Shown here piece by piece: positions 6,250 through 10,244 of a DNA stretch of 10,244 nt. A program made the position numbers and the translations under genes. This DNA comes from Rhodospirillaceae bacterium. Lineage in GTDB: Bacteria; Pseudomonadota; Alphaproteobacteria; UBA7985. How positions within the stretch are numbered: the first letter of the stretch is position 1; each line of letters opens with the position of its first letter. The notes beneath the pieces were generated by a model. The model did no database searches. It was not told where the DNA came from and worked only from the letters and a program-made list of their open reading frames with translations. Location: contig PAFB01000082.1 in NCBI GenBank assembly GCA_002700865.1, forward strand, positions 1 to 10,244. Direction: 5' to 3'.

Positions 6250-7104
6250 CTAGCCCGGACACCCGCTTAGTAGGGTGAAGTAAACCCACCCGCGACGGCC
6301 ATATTGTGTACGGACCTTGTGCCACTTGCCGTCCCCGGTTTGCTTTTCAGTGAACACTGAAAGCCCCGGTTGCAGGATTGTGACGATGTTGAATTCTGTG
6401 CCAGGTCCGGTTCGCAGGTTTGAGGTCCGGACCACGCAACTTTTTTCGAGTTGTCCCGTGACGGCAGACGCCACTGTCGCCACGGGCGCTGCGCCGGGCA
6501 GCGAGGCCGTGACGCCCAGCGCCACGGTCAGGGGCTTGGAATCGAGTGTCGAAATGGCGTCGCGTTCAAGCAAATCAACGGGCACGAGGTAATTCGCACC
6601 CGTTGGTGTGTAATCACCCATGGCTTCCACCAAGCGCACGCCATCCAGATCACAGGGACCATCAAAGGCAAACTCTCGTATCCGCTTGGACAAGTGCCGA
6701 CCATCGAGGTTCTGCACGGTCGCCTGAGTTTTTCCGACGATCTGCCCTTTGGCCGATAAATCCAGCACCATCCGAATTTCGGCCAGCGGGCTGGAACCAT
6801 GGGCGTCGACAAAAAACTGATAGTAGCAGCGATCCGCGCTCAGCTCGAAGCGGACAGAATGAACAAGGCGCAGGGAAAACCCTACGTTATCGTCGAGCCC
6901 GATGGGTGCGTTGCCTATCGCCGCAACAGGCGTGATCAGAGCCAGGTCGCCACTGTCGTCTTCGGTTTGGGCGGTAGACACGGCACTGGGGATGCAAAAA
7001 ACCGCCACCAAAGCCGCGATCAGGGTGCGAAGGTGCTGCACTTGCGTGCTCCTCATATCGCCAAAATCCGTAAGCCTTTCCATTTTGCCAAAATAACGTC
7101 GCAT
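6250..7104 (-). CDS. secreted protein with C-terminal bacterial SH3 domain
   Basis: Up to 284 residues. A hydrophobic export segment (about 26-44, ending STAQ) is followed by a roughly 170-residue domain I do not recognise, containing C93 and C151, and then a bacterial SH3 domain at about 223-283 (C223, NLRTGPGTEFN, a W-H-K-V core, GRRGWVYF, C282). Such domains often bind peptidoglycan or other wall polymers, so a periplasmic role is likely; the paired cysteines could form disulfides. The start is uncertain: ATG 7104 has the best ribosome-binding site (AAGGG, six bases upstream) but gives a long 25-residue region before the hydrophobic core, whereas ATG 7056 gives a normal signal peptide with little binding site. 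It is the first gene of the five-gene minus-strand run and is transcribed from the divergent region shared with leuB. Confidence 0.75.
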   Translation of the reverse strand: MRRYFGKMERLTDFGDMRSTQVQHLRTLIAALVAVFCIPSAVSTAQTEDDSGDLALITPVAAIGNAPIGLDDNVGFSLRLVHSVRFELSADRCYYQFFVDAHGSSPLAEIRMVLDLSAKGQIVGKTQATVQNLDGRHLSKRIREFAFDGPCDLDGVRLVEAMGDYTPTGANYLVPVDLLERDAISTLDSKPLTVALGVTASLPGAAPVATVASAVTGQLEKSCVVRTSNLRTGPGTEFNIVTILQPGLSVFTEKQTGDGKWHKVRTQYGRRGWVYFTLLSGCPG

Positions 7105-7124
7105 AATCCACCCTTTTTAGAGAG

Positions 7125-7150
7125 TTATTCTTAGATTTTTCTACTAATAA
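7125..7150. promoter_or_regulatory. AT-rich imperfect dyad in the divergent promoter region
   Basis: TTATTCTTAG (7125-7134) and CTACTAATAA (7141-7150) are inverted repeats matching at 8 of 10 positions around a six-base ATTTTT spacer. The element lies in the AT-rich stretch (about 7112-7150) between the divergent SH3-protein and leuB genes, where promoters or an operator would be expected. I could not place convincing -35/-10 pairs on either strand. Confidence 0.35.
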
Positions 7151-7195
7151 GGATGTTCGTGTTGCGTATGGAACGCCGCTGGCCAGCCTCTGAGT

Positions 7196-7270
7196 CAAGG
7201 CTGCACCCGTGGACAGTCCTTGCCAGCCGCAATACACCAAAAGGAAGCAATTCAGACTGCAGGCAAGGAC
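7196..7270 (+). promoter_or_regulatory. leuB leader with mutually exclusive hairpins covering the ribosome-binding site
   Basis: Three complementary segments lie in the leuB 5' region. Segment 1 is CAAGGCTG (7196-7203), segment 2 is GTCCTTGCC (7216-7224), and segment 3 is GGCAAGGAC (7262-7270), which includes the leuB Shine-Dalgarno AAGGA (7265-7269). Segments 2 and 3 pair perfectly over 9 bases. Segment 1 pairs with 7214-7222 over 8 bases with one bulged T (7217). The two folds share bases 7216-7222, so only one can form at a time. This looks like a sequestor/anti-sequestor pair controlling translation. I see no leader peptide with runs of leucine codons and recognise no known riboswitch class. 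The pairings are seen; the regulation is inferred. Confidence 0.45.
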
Positions 7271-7278
7271 CCAGCACT

Positions 7279-8391
7279 ATGGCTCACAACATCCTCGTTC
7301 TCCCCGGTGACGGAATCGGTCAGGAGGTGATGACACAGGTGCGCCGCACCGTTGATTGGTTTGGCGAAAATCGCGGTCTGGACGTGAACATCACCGAAGA
7401 CAAAGTCGGCGGCTCCGCTTACGACACCTACGGCGCGCCGATTACGGATGAGATCGTGGACAAAGCGCTGGCGGCCGATTGCGTCCTGTTTGGCGCTGTT
7501 GGCGGCCCGCAGTACGACACGCTCGACTTCTCCCTGCGCCCCGAACGCGGTTTGCTGCGCCTGCGTAAGGATTTGGAACTGTTTGCAAACCTGCGTCCGG
7601 CAATCTGCTTCGATTCACTGGCCGAAGCCTCTTCCCTCAAAAAAGATCTGGTGTCTGGATTGGACATCATGATCGTGCGTGAGCTGACCGGCGGGGTCTA
7701 CTTTGGCGAGCCACGCGGGATCAGCGATCTGCCCAATGGTGAGCGCCGGGGCATCAACACACAGGTTTATGACACCTACGAAATCCGCCGGGTTGCTCGG
7801 GTCGCTTTTGACCTGGCGCAAAAGCGCGGCAATCTGGTGCACTCGTCAGAGAAGAACAACGTCATGGAATCCGGCATCCTCTGGAAAGAAGAAGTGCAGT
7901 GGGTCCACGACAACGAATTCGCTGATGTCCAGCTGGAGCACATTCTCGCCGATAACTGCGGCATGCAGCTTGTTCGCGCGCCCAAGCAGTTTGACGTGAT
8001 TGTCACCGATAACCTGTTCGGTGATATGCTTTCAGACGTCGCTGCGATGCTGACTGGTTCTCTGGGCATGCTGCCCTCAGCCTCATTGGGTGCGCGCGAC
8101 GAAGCGACGGGGAAGTCGAACGCACTCTACGAGCCTGTTCACGGCTCTGCGCCGGATATTGCCGGTCAGGACAAAGCCAACCCGCTGGCCTGCATCCTCT
8201 CCTTCGCTATGGCGCTGCGCTATTCGCTCGATAAGGGCGACGACGCCGACATGCTCGAAGCCGCCGTGGACCGTGTGCTGGGTTCTGGCGTGCGCACTGG
8301 CGATATCATGTCCGCAGGCTCCACGCTCACCAGCTGTACTGGCATGGGTGATGCAGTGCTTGCCGAGCTTTCCAAGTCAATTTCCGGTTAA
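7279..8391 (+). CDS. leuB: 3-isopropylmalate dehydrogenase
   Basis: NAD-dependent enzyme of 370 residues catalysing the third step of leucine synthesis: oxidation and decarboxylation of (2R,3S)-3-isopropylmalate to 2-oxoisocaproate. It is a cytoplasmic dimer in known relatives. MAHNILVLPGDGIG is the standard family N-terminus. Substrate-binding arginines R96, R106 (ANLRP) and R134, catalytic Y141 (GGVYFGEPRG) and K192, and metal-binding D225, D249 and D253 (DNLFGDMLSD) are all in place, as is the cofactor loop EPVHGSAPDIAG. The lysine segment reads SSEKNNVMES, a variant seen in alphaproteobacteria. The frame stays open upstream to 7153, but ATG 7279 fits the family start and has AAGGA nine bases upstream. 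That binding site lies in a possible regulatory hairpin. leuC and leuD are not in this window. Confidence 0.95.
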   Translation: MAHNILVLPGDGIGQEVMTQVRRTVDWFGENRGLDVNITEDKVGGSAYDTYGAPITDEIVDKALAADCVLFGAVGGPQYDTLDFSLRPERGLLRLRKDLELFANLRPAICFDSLAEASSLKKDLVSGLDIMIVRELTGGVYFGEPRGISDLPNGERRGINTQVYDTYEIRRVARVAFDLAQKRGNLVHSSEKNNVMESGILWKEEVQWVHDNEFADVQLEHILADNCGMQLVRAPKQFDVIVTDNLFGDMLSDVAAMLTGSLGMLPSASLGARDEATGKSNALYEPVHGSAPDIAGQDKANPLACILSFAMALRYSLDKGDDADMLEAAVDRVLGSGVRTGDIMSAGSTLTSCTGMGDAVLAELSKSISG

Positions 8392-8409
8392 TCGAGGATA
8401 ACAGAAACC

Positions 8410-9438
8410 ATGGGTTATACCGTTGCAGTTGTCGGCGCGTCCGGCAACGTGGGTCGCGAGATCCTATCCATCCTCGACGAGCGCCAGTTCCCGGTCGATA
8501 AGGTCCATGCCGTCGCTTCCAGCCGCTCTGCCGGTCAAGAAGTCAGCTTTGGTGAAGAGAAAATCCTCAAGATCGAAGACCTTGCGACCTTCGATTTCAG
8601 CGGTGTCGACATTGCCCTGTTTTCGCCGGGCGGCAAGGTTTCCGCTGAATATGCCCCAAAGGCTGCGGCGGCAGGCTGTATCGTCATCGACAACACATCG
8701 CATTTCCGTATGGACCCGGACTGCCCGCTGATCGTGCCCGAGGTGAACGCCGAAGCGCTCGGCCCCTGGGCGGCACAGGCCAACCGCAAAAACATCATCG
8801 CCAACCCGAATTGCTCCACCATCCAACTGATGGTCGCGCTCAAGCCCCTGCACGATCGGGCGAAAATTAACCGCGTGGTGTGTTCAACCTACCAGTCGGT
8901 TTCAGGCGCAGGCAAAGAAGCCATGGACGAGTTGTTTCGGCAGACGCGCGGCGTTTATGTCAACGAACCGGTCATGCCGGAGCAACTGACCAAGGAAATC
9001 GCCTTCAACTGCATTCCCCACATTGACAGCTTCATGGATGACGGTTCGACCAAGGAAGAGTGGAAAATGACGGTTGAGACCAAGAAGATCCTCGACCCGA
9101 AAATCAAGCTATCCGCGACCTGCGTTCGGGTTCCTGTATTCATTTCCCACGCGGTATCCGCCAACGTCGAATTCGATAATCCCATCACCACTGAAGAAGC
9201 CCGCGAAGCCTTTGCCGCGCAGGAAGGGTGTGTCGTTGTCGACCACCGGCAGGACGAAGGCTACGTCACGCCAAAGGAAGCCGCAGGCGAAGACGCCGTT
9301 TACGTCTCGCGCATCCGCGAAGACGTCACCACGGAGAACGGCTTGGCCTTCTGGTGTGTTTCCGACAACCTGCGCAAAGGGGCAGCGCTCAACGCCGTGC
9401 AGATTGCTGAAAAGCTGGTCGAAATGAAAATCGTCTAA
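8410..9438 (+). CDS. asd: aspartate-semialdehyde dehydrogenase
   Basis: NADP-dependent enzyme of 342 residues that reduces beta-aspartyl phosphate to aspartate semialdehyde, the branch point to lysine/diaminopimelate, threonine, isoleucine and methionine; the diaminopimelate branch makes it important for cell-wall synthesis. GASGNVG (9-15) is the nucleotide-binding loop, C135 in NPNCST is the catalytic cysteine, and R240 and H247 in RVPVFISH are the conserved substrate-binding arginine and catalytic base. It starts 18 bases after the leuB stop with GAGGA at 8394-8398, a rather long 11-base spacer, and no promoter is visible between them, so the two are probably cotranscribed. The transcript would end at the terminator 20 bases downstream. 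Confidence 0.95.
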   Translation: MGYTVAVVGASGNVGREILSILDERQFPVDKVHAVASSRSAGQEVSFGEEKILKIEDLATFDFSGVDIALFSPGGKVSAEYAPKAAAAGCIVIDNTSHFRMDPDCPLIVPEVNAEALGPWAAQANRKNIIANPNCSTIQLMVALKPLHDRAKINRVVCSTYQSVSGAGKEAMDELFRQTRGVYVNEPVMPEQLTKEIAFNCIPHIDSFMDDGSTKEEWKMTVETKKILDPKIKLSATCVRVPVFISHAVSANVEFDNPITTEEAREAFAAQEGCVVVDHRQDEGYVTPKEAAGEDAVYVSRIREDVTTENGLAFWCVSDNLRKGAALNAVQIAEKLVEMKIV

Positions 9439-9458
9439 GCTGCCTTTGCCCTGCACAC

Positions 9459-9490
9459 AAAAAAGCCTCGGCTCGCACCGGGGCTTTTTT
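9459..9490. terminator. bidirectional intrinsic terminator
   Basis: AAAAAAGCCTCGG (9459-9471) pairs with CCGGGGCTTTTTT (9478-9490) across a six-base CTCGCA loop, a 13-bp stem with one G-T wobble. It has a T-run on the plus strand and, from the A-run, an equal T-run on the minus strand. It can therefore end both the leuB-asd transcript and the converging transcript that stops at 9518. Confidence 0.9.
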
Positions 9491-9517
9491 GTTGGTGATC
9501 GGGGGTTCCGTTGGGCC

Positions 9518-10072
9518 TTAGAGCGCAGCTTCGGCGGCATCGGCCAAAGCCATAATCGCTTTCAGCTCGTTTTTCGCCCCACTATCGATCCCCAAAACAC
9601 CCATCCACATTCGCATCTGACGGTCTGTAACCGTCATACTGTCTGTGACCTGCACTTCGGTGAAGCCATTGCCGGTGTCGGTCATGCGAACCTCACGCGT
9701 GGTCAGGACCGGGACCTCTTCCGGGGTGATGGTGTAGGCGTAGACCCATGCTTGCCCACCGCCAGGCTGCTCGGCCTGTGTGCGCACGTAGCGGGTGAAG
9801 TAGTTGCGATCCTCGTGCCGGGAGGTCCAGCTGGACAGACCTTGCGCGTCTTCGACAACTTCCTGAAATTCAACCTCGTCAAAACGCTCCTTGAGCACCC
9901 CTGGTGTGTTCAAAACCAGCCAGACAGCCGCAACTGGCGCCTCAACCGAGTCCGTTGCGGTCGCCGTCAGGTTTTCGGGCAGTTGAGAAGCGCGCCAGAA
10001 CGTGCTGCCGACAAAGAACGCGATGGCAGCGAGAAGGCCGATAATGGCCCAAGGGAGTAGACGACGGATCAT
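9518..10072 (-). CDS. membrane-anchored SRPBCC-like protein
   Basis: A 184-residue protein with one N-terminal membrane segment (about 5-25, MIRRLLPWAIIGLLAAIAFF) that is either an anchor or an uncleaved signal, with the rest probably periplasmic by the positive-inside rule (arginines before the helix). The soluble part has the layout of an SRPBCC (START/Bet v1) domain: VEAPVAAVWLVLNTPGVLKE for the first strand and helix, strands such as WVYAYTITPEEVPVLTTREV and FTEVQVTDSMTV, and a closing helix GAKNELKAIMALAD. These domains bind hydrophobic ligands; none can be named here and the assignment rests on pattern alone. It begins 19 bases after the stop of the upstream minus-strand gene, with only a distant GAGG before the ATG, so coupling is likely. 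It ends 27 bases from the shared terminator. Confidence 0.75.
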   Translation of the reverse strand: MIRRLLPWAIIGLLAAIAFFVGSTFWRASQLPENLTATATDSVEAPVAAVWLVLNTPGVLKERFDEVEFQEVVEDAQGLSSWTSRHEDRNYFTRYVRTQAEQPGGGQAWVYAYTITPEEVPVLTTREVRMTDTGNGFTEVQVTDSMTVTDRQMRMWMGVLGIDSGAKNELKAIMALADAAEAAL

Positions 10073-10091
10073 GGAAGTGCAGAAGCCTCAA

Positions 10092-10244
10092 TCAGGACTG
10101 GGTCAGCCGGGCCAATTCAGCGTCCACACCCTCTTTGAGCTTCTGCTTCATACCCATGCGATGAACGACCTCATAGACCAGAAACGTCGGGCCGAGCAGT
10201 CCCTGAAACAGATTGTCGAGCAGCGCTGGACGCCGACCTTCAAA
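10092..10244 (-). CDS. C-terminal 50 residues of a gene cut by the right edge, possibly DUF962/Mpo1-like
   Basis: The minus strand is open from the edge to a TGA at 10094-10092, giving 50 residues with no start in the window. The stretch RRPALLDNLFQGLLGPTFLV followed by YEVVHRMGMKQKL resembles, from memory, the C-terminal region of DUF962 (YGL010w/Mpo1-like) membrane proteins, where a PALLDN-type sequence precedes a hydrophobic helix and a short basic tail. Yeast Mpo1 is a 2-hydroxy fatty acid dioxygenase; bacterial members are mostly uncharacterised, and the N-terminal histidines expected of the family lie outside this window. It is upstream of, and probably cotranscribed with, the SRPBCC-like gene (19-base gap). 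That the gene is real is fairly sure; the family is a guess. Confidence 0.6.
   Translation of the reverse strand, partial: FEGRRPALLDNLFQGLLGPTFLVYEVVHRMGMKQKLKEGVDAELARLTQS

Noticed and set aside
6227..6325. 33-residue N-terminal extension of the lipoprotein
   Set aside because: It would overlap the SH3-protein gene and bury the lipoprotein signal inside the chain; ATG 6226 has AAAGGA at proper spacing.
7178..7187. GCTGGCCAGC palindrome upstream of leuB
   Set aside because: A single 10-base GC-rich palindrome is expected by chance at this base composition and is not part of the alternative hairpins.
7153..7278. 42-codon N-terminal extension of LeuB
   Set aside because: The frame is open, but the extension resembles no known LeuB N-terminus, and ATG 7279 has both a good binding site and the conserved start.
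8464..8853. Minus-strand frame inside asd
   Set aside because: Antisense shadow of a complete, well-supported gene.

Overview
The window reads as GC-rich alphaproteobacterial chromosome, most likely Rhodobacterales (roseobacter-like). This rests on recalled family resemblance, not on a search. The DsbB is the short alphaproteobacterial type, the betaine-homocysteine methyltransferase has the arginine-rich tail I associate with roseobacters, LeuB carries the SEKNNVMES variant of its active-site lysine segment, and the first gene resembles the C-terminus of very large DUF11/SdrD-type proteins of this group. Most genes are housekeeping. There are no tRNAs, rRNAs, insertion sequences, phage genes or CRISPR arrays, and no new defence or mobile system is evident.

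Layout. Positions 1-152 are poorly explained; they may hold the start of a minus-strand gene leaving the left edge. At 153-917 (+) lies the C-terminal part of a large secreted repeat protein without its N-terminal portion, followed by dsbB (970-1449, +) and fadH (1548-3578, +). fadH ends one base from the stop of an opposing minus-strand run of five closely packed genes (7104 down to 3580). In transcription order these are a secreted SH3-domain protein, a DUF2799-like lipoprotein, a small outer-membrane beta-barrel protein, betaine-homocysteine S-methyltransferase, and an uncharacterised acidic protein. Gaps are 10-23 bases, with one 32-base overlap. A 174-base divergent intergenic region (7105-7278) then leads into leuB and asd on the plus strand, 18 bases apart. 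asd ends at a strong symmetrical terminator shared with a converging minus-strand pair: a membrane-anchored SRPBCC-like protein (9518-10072) and the C-terminus of a possible DUF962/Mpo1-like protein cut by the right edge.

How it works together. leuB (leucine), asd (aspartate family: lysine, threonine, isoleucine, methionine) and the methyltransferase (last step of methionine synthesis from glycine betaine) are amino-acid biosynthesis genes. FadH handles unsaturated fatty-acyl-CoA. The SH3 protein, lipoprotein and barrel are exported envelope proteins; DsbB re-oxidises the periplasmic thiol oxidase DsbA, whose substrates could include the cysteine-containing SH3 protein.

The most interesting non-coding signal is in the leuB leader. 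One segment (7216-7224) can pair perfectly over 9 bases with the leuB ribosome-binding site, or part of it can pair with an upstream segment (7196-7203). These are mutually exclusive folds, as expected of a translational on/off switch. The function is inference.
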